The position numbers were made by a program, and so were the translations under genes. The notes beneath the pieces are model-generated. The model had not been told where the DNA came from, did not search any database, and worked only from the letters and a program-made list of their open reading frames with translations. Shown in pieces: positions 9,037 to 17,764 of a DNA stretch of 64,000 nucleotides. Where the stretch lies: assembly GCA_965216255.1 (NCBI GenBank), contig OZ244148.1, positions 1,984,001 through 2,048,000 on the forward strand. The letters run 5' to 3'. Position 1 is the first letter of the stretch. Each line of letters begins with the position of its first letter. This DNA is from G965216255 sp965216255. GTDB taxonomy: Bacteria > Bacteroidota > Rhodothermia > Rhodothermales > Bin80.

Positions 9037-9603
9037 ATGGATTCGATTCCTGCATCTGTGATGCATGGTACTACCGTTGTCGGCGTCCGGAAATGCGGGA
9101 AAGTTGCGCTCGGATCCGATGGACAGGCCACGATGGGGGCCACGGTAATGAAACATCGTGCGCAAAAGGTTCGGACCCTATTTGACGGGAATATTCTTGC
9201 CGGTTTCGCGGGCGCGACGGCGGATGCCTTTACACTTTTCGAACGGTTTGAGGAAAAGCTGCAACAATACGCCGGCAATGTCACGCGCTCTGCCGTTGAG
9301 CTTGCAAAGGACTGGCGTACGGACCGCTATCTTCGGCGCCTCGAAGCGCTTTTGGCAGTAGGGGCACCGAATAAACTGTTGCTAATCAGCGGTAGCGGCG
9401 ACGTACTTGAGCCAGACGACAACGTGGTGGCCATTGGATCGGGAGGAGCCTACGCCCTTGCCGCGGCAAGGGCCCTTTTGATTCATGGCAGCGAATTGTC
9501 CGCGCGCGAAGTTGTCGAGCACTCCCTGTCCATTGCCGCCGACATATGCATATACACAAACAGCTATACCACCGTGCTCGAAATAGAGGACTCGCCCCAA
9601 TAA
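9037..9603 (+). CDS. hslV: ATP-dependent protease proteolytic subunit HslV
   Basis: HslV is the threonine-protease core of the HslUV complex. The catalytic N-terminal Thr follows a short propeptide ending in MHG (HGTTVVGVRKCGKVALGSDGQAT). Other family motifs are AGFAGATADAFTLFERFEEKL, ELAKDWRTDRYLRRLEA and AIGSGGAYALAAARALL. I give the ATG at 9037, which places the catalytic Thr at residue 12. A TTG at 9010 has a better ribosome-binding site (GTAGGTAAG) and an ATG at 9061 is also possible, so the propeptide length is uncertain. Its ATPase partner hslU lies one gene downstream, separated by a NYN-domain gene. Confidence 0.94.
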   Translation: MDSIPASVMHGTTVVGVRKCGKVALGSDGQATMGATVMKHRAQKVRTLFDGNILAGFAGATADAFTLFERFEEKLQQYAGNVTRSAVELAKDWRTDRYLRRLEALLAVGAPNKLLLISGSGDVLEPDDNVVAIGSGGAYALAAARALLIHGSELSAREVVEHSLSIAADICIYTNSYTTVLEIEDSPQ

Positions 9604-9655
9604 TTAGGGTGTCGACCTGAAAAGCTCTCATCGTTCACCTCAATCAGTTTCTACT

Positions 9656-10696
9656 ATGCATTTTGCAAAGACCGGCAAATCAGCGGAGCGTGCGGCAGTA
9701 TTCGTCGATTACGAAAATCTGTTCAGCCACCTTTATGGGCGTACTGGCACGCGCGTGCGCCCCGATGAAATCATTTCGGAGTTACTGCAGGCCTTCAAGA
9801 GGCACCTGATGCAGGAATCTCGCACCTCCACCGTAATGGCGGCAGCCTATGCGGATTTCTCGGAGATGCCGGGCGGCGGACAACAGGTACAGCGCGGACT
9901 TTACCTGCATGGCGTGGAACCGCGCTTTGTACCAGCGTCCATGCAGCGCAATGCCGCGGAGATACAACTGACCGTGGACGCCGTTGAAGCACTGTATACG
10001 CGCAGTGACATTACGACCATAGCTATCGTATCCGGTGACAGGCACTACCTCCCCCTGATCCAGCACTGCCTCCGCAACGGCTCCCGGGCTATCGTACTTA
10101 CGTTCAAGCGCCCGGAGTCAACGGACGCGCATGTGGACGAGGATAACTTTCTAAATGCCCACTCGCTGCTAAGCGACGCGAGCCGACGGGCAGTGGGAAG
10201 CGCAACGACCGCTGTGCGTAGCACCCCCGTAGAAAAGGCGGAGCAGGTTGCTAGCCGACCCGAAGCCGTTGAATATCGGTCTATTACCCATCCCGGCGCC
10301 CTTCATGCCCTTGAAATCATAGACGAGCACTTCGGTCACTATAATGAGATCTACCTCACGCCTTGCCTGCGCAAATTGTCGGAGATTCTTGACAACAACG
10401 AATATGATCCGAAATCCCTAATCAGTGAAATTGAGAGGGCGGGAGCCGTCTGGCTAGAGAAACGCCGCGGCTTTCCCTACGACTACACGGTCTTGCTCAT
10501 TGATGCGGAGCACCCGGACGTGCTAGCCATTCGCACGGACTCATACGACGGCGAAGCTGCCGCAGAACTCGGCCCGGAATTCACGGGTGACGACGAAGGT
10601 GGATATGAAGACGCCGGACATGACGACTTTGCGGACGAGTATGACAACAGCAGGTATTCCGACGACGCCGGCGTAGAACAGCATCGTGAAGAGTAA
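9656..10696 (+). CDS. NYN-domain putative RNA nuclease with acidic tail
   Basis: The N-terminal 155 residues form a NYN/PIN-like (LabA/DUF88) domain. Acidic residues sit at the expected places: VFVDYENLF (Asp19), EIQLTVDAVEAL (Asp108) and IVSGDRHYLPLI (Asp128). NYN domains are metal-dependent RNases or RNA-processing factors. Residues about 205-290 (ALEIIDEHFGHYNEIYLTPCLRKLSEI) look like a compact helical, winged-helix or OST-HTH-type nucleic-acid-binding domain, as often found fused to NYN; this is inference. The last 45 residues are very acidic (Asp/Glu/Tyr-rich). The gene lies between hslV and hslU, in the same direction with gaps of about 50 bp. Confidence 0.82.
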   Translation: MHFAKTGKSAERAAVFVDYENLFSHLYGRTGTRVRPDEIISELLQAFKRHLMQESRTSTVMAAAYADFSEMPGGGQQVQRGLYLHGVEPRFVPASMQRNAAEIQLTVDAVEALYTRSDITTIAIVSGDRHYLPLIQHCLRNGSRAIVLTFKRPESTDAHVDEDNFLNAHSLLSDASRRAVGSATTAVRSTPVEKAEQVASRPEAVEYRSITHPGALHALEIIDEHFGHYNEIYLTPCLRKLSEILDNNEYDPKSLISEIERAGAVWLEKRRGFPYDYTVLLIDAEHPDVLAIRTDSYDGEAAAELGPEFTGDDEGGYEDAGHDDFADEYDNSRYSDDAGVEQHREE

Positions 10697-10738
10697 CGAC
10701 ATGCCCTACTAGGCGCAGATTATAAGACATCTATTGAT

Positions 10739-12115
10739 ATGGCTGCCGAGCTGACGCCGCGCGAAATCGTCGCCGAACTGGACCAGTATGTCATTGGCCA
10801 GGCCAACGCGAAGCGTACCGTCGCCATAGCGCTGCGCAACCGGTGGCGTCGCAGGAATGCTCCCGAGGACATGCGCGATGAGATCATGCCCAGCAACATC
10901 ATCTTGATTGGGCCGACGGGTGTGGGCAAGACCGAAATCGCGCGGCGCCTCGCCCGCCTGGCCGGCGCGCCGTTCATCAAGGTCGAGGCGACCAAGTTCA
11001 CGGAAGTCGGCTACGTGGGGCGGGATGTCGACAGCATGATTCGCGACTTGGCAGACATTGCCGTAAACATGGTGCGCGAAGAACACCAGGCAAGGGTCCA
11101 GGAGCGCGCGCGGGAACTGGCAGAACTGCGCGTGGTGGATGCACTGCTGCCAGAGAGTCCGGCTGCGCCCGTGGTCGCCTCCACAGCAGAAGTAGCCCCT
11201 GCGGGGAATGAGGATGGTGAGGCGCGCCGCCTGCGGACGCGGGAGCGCTTCCGGGCTATGGTGCAGCGTGGTGCCCTTGATGAGCGTGAAATAGAAATCG
11301 AGGTGGCCGCCGAGGGCGCCCCCATGCTGCAGGTGTTCGGCCCCATGGGAATGGAAGAAATGGGCATGAACATCCAGGAGCTATTTGGCAACATGGGTGG
11401 ACGGCGCCGAAAAAAGCGGCGCGTGCGGGTGGTCGAAGCACTCGACATTCTGGCAAAGGAGGAAGCCCAGAAGCTTATTGACATGGACAAGGTGACAGGC
11501 GAGGCCCTGGAGCGTGCGCAGCAGTCGGGCATTGTTTTCATCGATGAGATAGACAAGGTGGCCAGCCGAACGGCGGGCGGGCGCACGGGCCCCGACGTGT
11601 CGCGCGAGGGCGTGCAGCGCGACCTCCTACCCATTGTGGAAGGCTCCAACGTGACCACCAAATACGGGATGGTCCGAACCGATCACATTCTATTTGTCGC
11701 AAGCGGCGCCTTTAACGTGGCCAAGCCGAGTGACCTGATCCCGGAATTGCAGGGCCGCTTCCCCATCCGCGTCGAACTCAGCAGTCTTAACCAGGACGAC
11801 TTCTACCGAATCCTGACAGAGCCCCGGAATGCTCTTCTCAAGCAATATGAGGCGTTGCTTAAGAGCGAGCAGGTCACGATAACATTTACGGACGATGCCG
11901 TTCGCGAAATCGCGCGCACGGCAGCACAGGTGAATAGCGATGTCGAGAATATCGGCGCAAGGCGGCTCCATACCATCCTGACCACGCTCCTTGAGGATAT
12001 CCTTTTTGAGGCGAACGGCACCGGGCCCTCTCGCCTCAGGATTGACGGCGCCACCGTCACCAGGACGCTCCAGGACATTGTCGAGAATCGCGACCTGAGT
12101 CAGTACATCCTGTAG
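10739..12115 (+). CDS. hslU: ATP-dependent protease ATPase subunit HslU
   Basis: HslU is the AAA+ unfoldase that feeds HslV. The 458-residue protein starts with the family N-terminus LTPREIVAELDQYVIGQANAKR. It has Walker A GPTGVGKT (about 58-65), VEATKFTEVGYVGRDVDSMIRDL, Walker B GIVFIDEIDKVA, and the sensor region ending GARRLHTILTTLLEDILFEA. The final residues DLSQYIL match the conserved tail that docks into HslV. The I-domain (about 130-240) contains a Met/Gly-rich loop. The next gene begins 4 bp after its stop. Confidence 0.96.
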   Translation: MAAELTPREIVAELDQYVIGQANAKRTVAIALRNRWRRRNAPEDMRDEIMPSNIILIGPTGVGKTEIARRLARLAGAPFIKVEATKFTEVGYVGRDVDSMIRDLADIAVNMVREEHQARVQERARELAELRVVDALLPESPAAPVVASTAEVAPAGNEDGEARRLRTRERFRAMVQRGALDEREIEIEVAAEGAPMLQVFGPMGMEEMGMNIQELFGNMGGRRRKKRRVRVVEALDILAKEEAQKLIDMDKVTGEALERAQQSGIVFIDEIDKVASRTAGGRTGPDVSREGVQRDLLPIVEGSNVTTKYGMVRTDHILFVASGAFNVAKPSDLIPELQGRFPIRVELSSLNQDDFYRILTEPRNALLKQYEALLKSEQVTITFTDDAVREIARTAAQVNSDVENIGARRLHTILTTLLEDILFEANGTGPSRLRIDGATVTRTLQDIVENRDLSQYIL

Positions 12116-12119
12116 GGGA

Positions 12120-13067
12120 GTGGACTTCGATACAAGCGCGTACTCCCTGGACGACGACGGTGCGCGAGCGCGGTGGCGCACATTGTGGGAAAACTCGCCG
12201 CAACGCTCCGCCTTCTCTTCGCTCTTCTTCGCAGACAGCGCCGCAGCCGCCTACGGCCTGCGCGCCCGCATACACTTCGTCGGCCGCGAACAGCAGGACG
12301 AGGCTGGGGCCATCGTCCTGTACCGTGGCGCGGGGCCGTTTCGCAGTGCCGGAGTGGCACCGTTTGTGCAGTACTCGGGCCTGCTCCTGCGCCGCACATC
12401 CTGCGAGGCCGCCGTGCATCAACGCCGGTCCCCACTGGAGGCGGCACTGCGGCTATTGGAGATGCAGTATGGACGTTTGCTCCTTTTGGTCTCGCTCTCG
12501 GATCCGCGCCCGGCGCAGTGGCGCGGATGGAAGGTCAGTCCGCTGTTTACATACTTGCTCGCGCCCGGCACGGGACTCGCTGCATGGTCCAGAACCGCGC
12601 GGCGATCCTACAAGAAGCACGTGGACGCCTACACCGTGACCGAGCAGCCTGGCGCAACATCCGCAGTCGTAGCCGCCTGCGCACAGAGCTATGCCCGACA
12701 CGGCCGAGCGCTGCCGACAAGAGAGTGCATCCTGACGCGCCTTGTGGACCGGCTCGTGCGGGACGGCCATGCGCGGCTCTTTACCGTGAGGCACGGCGGG
12801 GCGCTGGAAGGCGGATCCGCCATACTGCACGACGGCCGCACGGCGCACTTCTGGATTGCCGGTAGCAAGCGTGGACCTGCAATGACGGTGCTCCTGGGTA
12901 AGACACTCGGAGCCTTGGCCGACGCCGGTATCTCGTCGTTCGACTTTACAGGCGCCAACACGCCGTCTATTGCCGAATTCAAGCGGCAATTTGGGGCCCG
13001 GCTCACGACCTATTACCGCCTCGAATGGCGCCCCTCCATGCTCGGCTGGCTTAAGCGCAGAGAATGA
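12120..13067 (+). CDS. FemAB/BioF2-like GNAT acyltransferase
   Basis: The 315-residue protein has the pattern of FemAB-like (GNAT-fold) transferases that build cell-envelope polymers. The N-terminal half holds a degenerate GNAT copy. A stretch at about 155-170 (WSRTARRSYKKHVDAY) is followed by a second copy. That copy contains LFTVRHGGALEGGSAILHDGR and AHFWIAGSKRG, and ends with the family-typical FDFTGANTPSIAEFKRQFGA. The start is a GTG 4 bp after hslU. The stop overlaps the following membrane-protein gene by 4 bp. The context (membrane protein plus flippase) suggests work on a surface polymer; the substrate is unknown. Confidence 0.75.
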   Translation: MDFDTSAYSLDDDGARARWRTLWENSPQRSAFSSLFFADSAAAAYGLRARIHFVGREQQDEAGAIVLYRGAGPFRSAGVAPFVQYSGLLLRRTSCEAAVHQRRSPLEAALRLLEMQYGRLLLLVSLSDPRPAQWRGWKVSPLFTYLLAPGTGLAAWSRTARRSYKKHVDAYTVTEQPGATSAVVAACAQSYARHGRALPTRECILTRLVDRLVRDGHARLFTVRHGGALEGGSAILHDGRTAHFWIAGSKRGPAMTVLLGKTLGALADAGISSFDFTGANTPSIAEFKRQFGARLTTYYRLEWRPSMLGWLKRRE

Positions 13068-14650
13068 AGCCGCCCTGGCATACCACGGGCTTCGCCGGGG
13101 CCCAATCCCGATTTGGCGCTCCAAAGAGCGGGATCCCGCTCTTTGTCCCTTTGACGGTACTCCTGGTCTATCTCCTGTGGAAGGGTTACGGATTCGGCTA
13201 TAGTGATCAGGATGAAGTTATCCCCTATCTCCTGCGCCTCCTCGATCCCTCGCTCTTTGCCGAAGACTGGTTCGTCACCTATCAGACCGAACATTTCGGC
13301 CCTCGGACCTACTTTGTCTGGCTCGCTTTCGGCATGGCGAAGGTCCTCGGTGTGTACGGCGCCTTCGTGGGGCTATACCTGGCCGCCTGGATAGCTACCG
13401 CATGCGGGGTTTTCGCGCTCGCACGCGACATTTTGCGTGACAGAGTGGCCGCCGCCGCCGCCGTCGCAGTCGTCCTGCTCCTGACGCCCAAGTTTACGCT
13501 CGGTGGCAACGACCTGGTGGCCTCCATGCTCACCCCCAGCGTGCCGGCGTGGTCCCTTGCGGTATGGAGTCTCGTCTACGGTGTGCGAGGCCGCGTGGTA
13601 CGGAGCGCGGTGCTGGCCGGTCTGGCGACGTGGCTGCAGGCCGTCGTGGGTTTGCAGGCTGCCATGCTGATTGGCCTTCTACTATTGCGATCCAGCGCCC
13701 ACAGCCGGCCTCCCTATGTCTTCGCGCTTGCATTTGGTCTTGCGGCATTGCCAGCGTTGGGACTTCTGGCCATACAGCAGCTCTCTGCGGCACCTGCAAC
13801 GGAAGGACCCGGCCTGTTCTATACGCTATTCGCATTCCGAGCGCCCCACCACTATCTGCTTACGTCCTTCACGCGTATTTCCGCACTTGGCTTTGGCCTT
13901 CTCGTGCTATTGGGCCTGGCGGGCTACCGGCGCCTTCGAGCACACCTCGCAGCGGAGCATCGCAGATTCGTGGTTCGGACGCTGTGCATTGTCGCCGGCT
14001 GCGGCGCCGTGAGTTTCCTTGCTACGGAGGTAATGACCATTGCCACCATCGCCAAGCTGCAACTCTTCAAAATGACGGTTGTGGCGAAGGTAGTGCTGGC
14101 CATACTCCTCTGCGGAGCCGTAGCCTCCTGGCTGCCAAGCGTGGTGCGGAGCGCCGCGGAGGCCCTGTTTGACTATTCCCGCTACACGTCCGGTGCCGCA
14201 CTCCTGGTAGCGTGCACCTTGCTGCTGGCCAGCCCCAGTGCCCTCGGGCTTCGCCCCCCCCCCCCCAGGCCCCTGGAAGAGTGGGCGCGCAGCGCAACGC
14301 CCAGGGACGCCGTCTTTGCCATACCCCCCTCCTGGGACGGGTTTCGAAGCCAGGCGCAGCGGGCCATAGTCATAAACTACAAGGCTTTCCCATTCCTGCC
14401 AGGCCTGGAGGCGGAATGGCTGGGGCGCATGGTAGCCACCGCCCCCATAACACTACCGGCCAGGGGCTATCCCGGCATGCTGGACAGCCTGGATTACGCC
14501 TTCCTGCAACTGTCGGCCTCCGAGCTGCGCGAGATTGGGCAGCAGTACGGTGCCAGCTACTTCGCACGGAATCAACGACTCGACGCACCGGATTTTGAAG
14601 TCGTCCATACCGACGGGGCCTGGAGTATTTACCACATGAACACGCACTAG
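13064..14650 (+). CDS. Polytopic membrane protein with C-terminal soluble domain
   Basis: The 528-residue protein has about nine or ten hydrophobic segments between residues 28 and 395. A soluble C-terminal part (about 400-528) follows. An early loop reads YGFGYSDQDEVIPYLLRLLDPSLFAEDWFV; the shape recalls DUF6798-type or glycosyltransferase-like membrane proteins, but I do not recognise a specific family. A Pro run (RPPPPR) at the membrane/soluble boundary is encoded by a tract of 13 consecutive C. The gene overlaps the FemAB-like gene by 4 bp and the flippase starts 5 bp after its stop. This arrangement points to surface-polymer assembly; the function is not established. Confidence 0.7.
   Translation: MKPPWHTTGFAGAQSRFGAPKSGIPLFVPLTVLLVYLLWKGYGFGYSDQDEVIPYLLRLLDPSLFAEDWFVTYQTEHFGPRTYFVWLAFGMAKVLGVYGAFVGLYLAAWIATACGVFALARDILRDRVAAAAAVAVVLLLTPKFTLGGNDLVASMLTPSVPAWSLAVWSLVYGVRGRVVRSAVLAGLATWLQAVVGLQAAMLIGLLLLRSSAHSRPPYVFALAFGLAALPALGLLAIQQLSAAPATEGPGLFYTLFAFRAPHHYLLTSFTRISALGFGLLVLLGLAGYRRLRAHLAAEHRRFVVRTLCIVAGCGAVSFLATEVMTIATIAKLQLFKMTVVAKVVLAILLCGAVASWLPSVVRSAAEALFDYSRYTSGAALLVACTLLLASPSALGLRPPPPRPLEEWARSATPRDAVFAIPPSWDGFRSQAQRAIVINYKAFPFLPGLEAEWLGRMVATAPITLPARGYPGMLDSLDYAFLQLSASELREIGQQYGASYFARNQRLDAPDFEVVHTDGAWSIYHMNTH
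14254..14266 (+). repeat. 13-C homopolymer tract inside a membrane-protein gene
   Basis: Thirteen consecutive C residues lie in frame and encode Pro residues just after the last membrane segment. Tracts this long are prone to slippage. A change of one base would cut off the soluble C-terminal domain of about 130 residues. At the length seen here the gene is in frame. Confidence 0.9.
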
Positions 14651-14655
14651 CAGCC

Positions 14656-16128
14656 TTGAGTATTCGCACCGTGCGCAGCTTCCTGGCCCGTCTTTATACC
14701 ACGGAAGGGTTCCGGGGACCTGTGCTTACGCTTTTTACAGGATCCAGCGCGGCACTCCTGCTCGCCTACCTGTGCGAGCCTATCCTCACGCGACTCTATA
14801 CGCCTGAGGAGTACAAGGTGATGGGGTATTTCACGGCTGTTGTAGCGACGCTTTCTACCGTTTCGTCTGTGCGGTTCGATGATGCCGTGATGCTTCAAAA
14901 AAAAGACAAGGACGCAGCGGTAATCGTCTGGCTTGCCGGTAGCGTCCTGTTTCTGCTGCTTGCTGCTACCAGCATTGGGCTTTTGTGGCGCCACGACCTG
15001 GCGAGGCTGGCCCGGATACCGGAAATCGCCCCCTACCTGTTGCTGGTTCCGCCCACGCTGCTTGCCATGCGACTGGCAAGAACTGGTGAACTTTGGCTGA
15101 TTCGCGCCAAGGCGTTCCGCCATGTTACCGCCGGACAGGTGGCCAATACCGCGACCATGGTTTCCACCCGGATCGGTGCCGGAGTTCCTCCGCTGAGCGC
15201 GGGAGCGGAAGGACTCGTGGGCGGGTTCTTCGCGGGCAATGTGGCTTGTGCCGCCATAAATGTAGGCTCCGCGCTGCGGCGCAGCGGCAGCACCATCCTG
15301 CGAAGCCCGGGCCTTGCCAGCATGCTGAAAATGGCCAAGCGGTACAGGAAATTTCCGCTATTCTCTACGCCGGCCAGTTTTCTGGCAGCGCTCATCTACC
15401 GCCTGCCCGCCTTCCTGATTCCCGTCTACTTCGTCGGGGACGAGCTTGGCCACTACGTAAAGGCGTTCGGCGCACTGTCTATTCCTCTCAGCTACGCCGG
15501 TGGTGCTGTATCACGCGTCTTCTTTATCCATGCCGCGGAGGCCAGCATTGGCAAGCTAAAGGGCCGACTTGCGCAAATAAGTACCATGGTGCACCGGCGC
15601 CTGGTGATGATCGGCCTATTTCCTACGCTGGCCCTCATGCTGTGCGGGCCGGACGTGTTTGCGGCGGTTTTCGGGGAGGCCTGGCGCACGGCCGGCATTT
15701 ACGTCCAGTATATTGGGCCGTGGCTGTTCTTTAGCTCTATTGTAAGCCCACTGACCAGGATTTACGACGTGCTGGAGCGCCAGCGCATTGACCTGGCCAC
15801 CAGCGTGATTGTCTGTGCATGTATGGGTGCGGCTCTGGTCTTTGGCGGCCGTACGGAACATATGGAATTCCTGCTGCTAACTGTCAGCAGCGTGGGTGCC
15901 GCCGCACGGATCATTCAACTAGCCATTCTGATGCGCCTCGCAAGGTGCACGGCCAGGCAGGTATTCGGCGCCTACGCACACTATCTGGCCTATTCCGCAC
16001 CGGGACTGCTCCTTATCGCCGTTGCCATGCAGTTCGATTCCGCATGGCTAACCACGAGTGCTGCGGTCCTAGCGGGCCTTGTCTTTGCCGGACTTGTACT
16101 GAGCGAGGAGAAAATCCTTAGCGGATAG
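14656..16128 (+). CDS. Wzx/MATE-like polysaccharide flippase
   Basis: The 490-residue protein has about 12-14 hydrophobic segments across its length. Its start, LTLFTGSSAALLLAYLCEPILTRLYTPEEYKVMGYF, is the classic opening of oligosaccharide flippases, with conserved ILTRLYTPEEYG-like wording. FDDAVMLQKKDKDA is also family-typical. Such proteins flip lipid-linked glycans across the inner membrane. The start is a TTG 5 bp after the previous gene. It is probably the last gene of the hslV-to-flippase run. Its 3' end overlaps the convergent bacilliredoxin gene by 11 bp. Confidence 0.9.
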   Translation: MSIRTVRSFLARLYTTEGFRGPVLTLFTGSSAALLLAYLCEPILTRLYTPEEYKVMGYFTAVVATLSTVSSVRFDDAVMLQKKDKDAAVIVWLAGSVLFLLLAATSIGLLWRHDLARLARIPEIAPYLLLVPPTLLAMRLARTGELWLIRAKAFRHVTAGQVANTATMVSTRIGAGVPPLSAGAEGLVGGFFAGNVACAAINVGSALRRSGSTILRSPGLASMLKMAKRYRKFPLFSTPASFLAALIYRLPAFLIPVYFVGDELGHYVKAFGALSIPLSYAGGAVSRVFFIHAAEASIGKLKGRLAQISTMVHRRLVMIGLFPTLALMLCGPDVFAAVFGEAWRTAGIYVQYIGPWLFFSSIVSPLTRIYDVLERQRIDLATSVIVCACMGAALVFGGRTEHMEFLLLTVSSVGAAARIIQLAILMRLARCTARQVFGAYAHYLAYSAPGLLLIAVAMQFDSAWLTTSAAVLAGLVFAGLVLSEEKILSG

Positions 16129-16633
16129 ACCGGAAGGACGGGGGCAGTCCGCCGCCCGCGAATGACGCGGCTACTTCCGGACCATCGGGACCGTCGCCGG
16201 CAACAGCATCCGTGCCGCAGTAGCGATCGAACGCCCGGGTCAGGTCCATGGCGATGGCCTGGGCGCTGCGCCCCTCAATGTGGCGGCGCTCTATGACGTA
16301 GGCCACATCGCCATCCTTGAAGAGGGCAATAAAGGGAGACGAAGGCGGTATGCCGGCCAGATAGGCACGAGCGCGCGCGGTAGCCTCCAGATCCTGCCCG
16401 GCAAAAACCGTACAGTACAGATCCGGCTGAAGCACGTGCCGCCTTGCCAATCCTATGGCCGGGCGAGCCATCGCCGCGGCACAGCCACAAACGGAGTTGA
16501 CCACCAACACGAGGGTGCCGCCGGCCGCTTCTGCAAATGCGGCATCGACATCGCCAGCCGAGCGCAGCTCACGCACCCCGAGTTGGGCCAACTCCTCACG
16601 CATGGGCTTGACCAGTGGTTCAGGATATGGCAT
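16118..16633 (-). CDS. BrxA/BrxB-family bacilliredoxin
   Basis: The 171-residue protein matches bacilliredoxins (DUF1094). It starts with MPYPEPLVKPMREELAQLG, carries the CGC active-site motif in NSVCGCAAAMARPAI, and ends with GRSAQAIAMDLTRAFDRYC. In Firmicutes these proteins remove bacillithiol from oxidised proteins; they are also widespread in Bacteroidota. The ATG at 16633 matches the family N-terminus, so the longer reading from 16675 was not used. The C-terminus (about 25 Gly/Ala/Pro-rich residues) extends beyond the usual family end. Confidence 0.92.
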   Translation of the reverse strand: MPYPEPLVKPMREELAQLGVRELRSAGDVDAAFAEAAGGTLVLVVNSVCGCAAAMARPAIGLARRHVLQPDLYCTVFAGQDLEATARARAYLAGIPPSSPFIALFKDGDVAYVIERRHIEGRSAQAIAMDLTRAFDRYCGTDAVAGDGPDGPEVAASFAGGGLPPSFRSIR

Positions 16634-16717
16634 GCTCCCGGATAGTCTAGTGAGGTTATTGGCTATAGAACCCAAGCTTGCGTAGTTTGATCCGATAACC
16701 AGTTCGTACAGTCGAGA

Positions 16718-17272
16718 ATGCGGTGTCTTGGGAATCTACGCCCGACCTGGGAAGTATTGGCGGCGGCCACCCTTGTTTCGGCATGCGGTACATCGCGTCC
16801 GGCGGCGGTAACGCAAATCGGGGATATTGTTCAGGCCGAGCAGCATTTGCGCGCAGCAGAGCAAGAATGGCGTGGCACGCCGTATCTCCTCGGCGGACGC
16901 TCGGCCGAGGGCATCGACTGCTCGAATTTCGTCTCCCTGGTGTACGAAGAAGTATTCGATCTCGAGATTCCGCACGCCACCCTAGAATTGCTTGATCATG
17001 GAGAGCCAATTTCGCGGCGGGAGCTTCAGACCGGTGATCTGGTCTTTTTCCAGCCTACCGGCCAGGCGCGCCATGTAGGGATCTATCTTAGCTCCGGCGA
17101 ATTTGCGCACGCTTCCACAAATCGCGGCGTCATGATTTCCCGCATGGAAGAAGCCTACTGGACTCGGGCGTACTGGACTGCGCGCCGGCCGCCTACAGAC
17201 CGCGCGGAACAGGCTGAGCCAACCGCCGCGCCCAGACCCCGACCCGCGCGCGGTCGGAGAATAGGCTGGTAG
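16718..17272 (+). CDS. NlpC/P60 family cell-wall peptidase, lipoprotein
   Basis: NlpC/P60 enzymes cleave peptide stems of peptidoglycan. The 184-residue protein has a lipoprotein signal with lipobox-like LVSAC (Cys about residue 23). Its catalytic domain carries IDCSNFVSLVYEEV (Cys about 68), GDLVFFQPTGQARHVGIYL (His) and EFAHASTNRGVMISRM (second His). All three catalytic positions are present. The C-terminal 25 residues are rich in Pro, Arg and Ala. greA starts 9 bp downstream. Confidence 0.9.
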   Translation: MRCLGNLRPTWEVLAAATLVSACGTSRPAAVTQIGDIVQAEQHLRAAEQEWRGTPYLLGGRSAEGIDCSNFVSLVYEEVFDLEIPHATLELLDHGEPISRRELQTGDLVFFQPTGQARHVGIYLSSGEFAHASTNRGVMISRMEEAYWTRAYWTARRPPTDRAEQAEPTAAPRPRPARGRRIGW

Positions 17273-17281
17273 CGTCGAACT

Positions 17282-17758
17282 ATGGCTATTGTCTATCTCA
17301 CACAGGAAGCGCTGGACAGGCTAAAGGCGGATCTGCGCCGTGCCCGGACCAAAGAGCGTGCGCGCATTTCGCGGGAAATTGCAGAAGCCCGCGCCCACGG
17401 AGATCTCTCTGAAAACGCAGAATACGATGCGGCCAAGGATGCACAGGGCAAGCTGGAGGCGCGTATCGCCCACATGGAGAAGACGCTGGGCAATGCGCGC
17501 ATCGTCGATGAATCGCAGGTAGACCCGTCCCGCGCCTTTATTCTCTCCTTCGTCGAGGTACGCAATCATACCACCAAATCCGAGCACCGCTTCAAACTCG
17601 TATCCGCAGAGGAGGCTGATCTGCGGCGCGGGCAGATCTCGATCTCCAGCCCGATCGGCAATGCCCTGCTGGGAACGTCCGTAGGGGACACGGTAGACGT
17701 TGCCGTACCCAGTGGCACCGTGCGTCTGGAGGTCCTCACCATCTCGCGTGACACATAG
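17282..17758 (+). CDS. greA: Transcription elongation factor GreA
   Basis: GreA rescues backtracked RNA polymerase by stimulating transcript cleavage. The 158-residue protein has the N-terminal coiled coil with the acidic tip (ARAHGDLSENAEYDAAKDAQGKLEARI). The C-terminal globular domain contains ISSPIGNALLGTSVGDTVDVAVPSG. Length and motifs are normal. It lies in a tight run between the NlpC/P60 gene and threonine aldolase, with a 6-bp gap to the latter. Confidence 0.97.
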   Translation: MAIVYLTQEALDRLKADLRRARTKERARISREIAEARAHGDLSENAEYDAAKDAQGKLEARIAHMEKTLGNARIVDESQVDPSRAFILSFVEVRNHTTKSEHRFKLVSAEEADLRRGQISISSPIGNALLGTSVGDTVDVAVPSGTVRLEVLTISRDT

Positions 17759-17764
17759 CCTTGC

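Noticed and set aside
12173..12865. 230-codon plus-strand frame overlapping the FemAB-like gene
   Set aside because: It is Arg/Pro/Ala-rich with no family character and lies wholly inside a well-supported gene in another frame.
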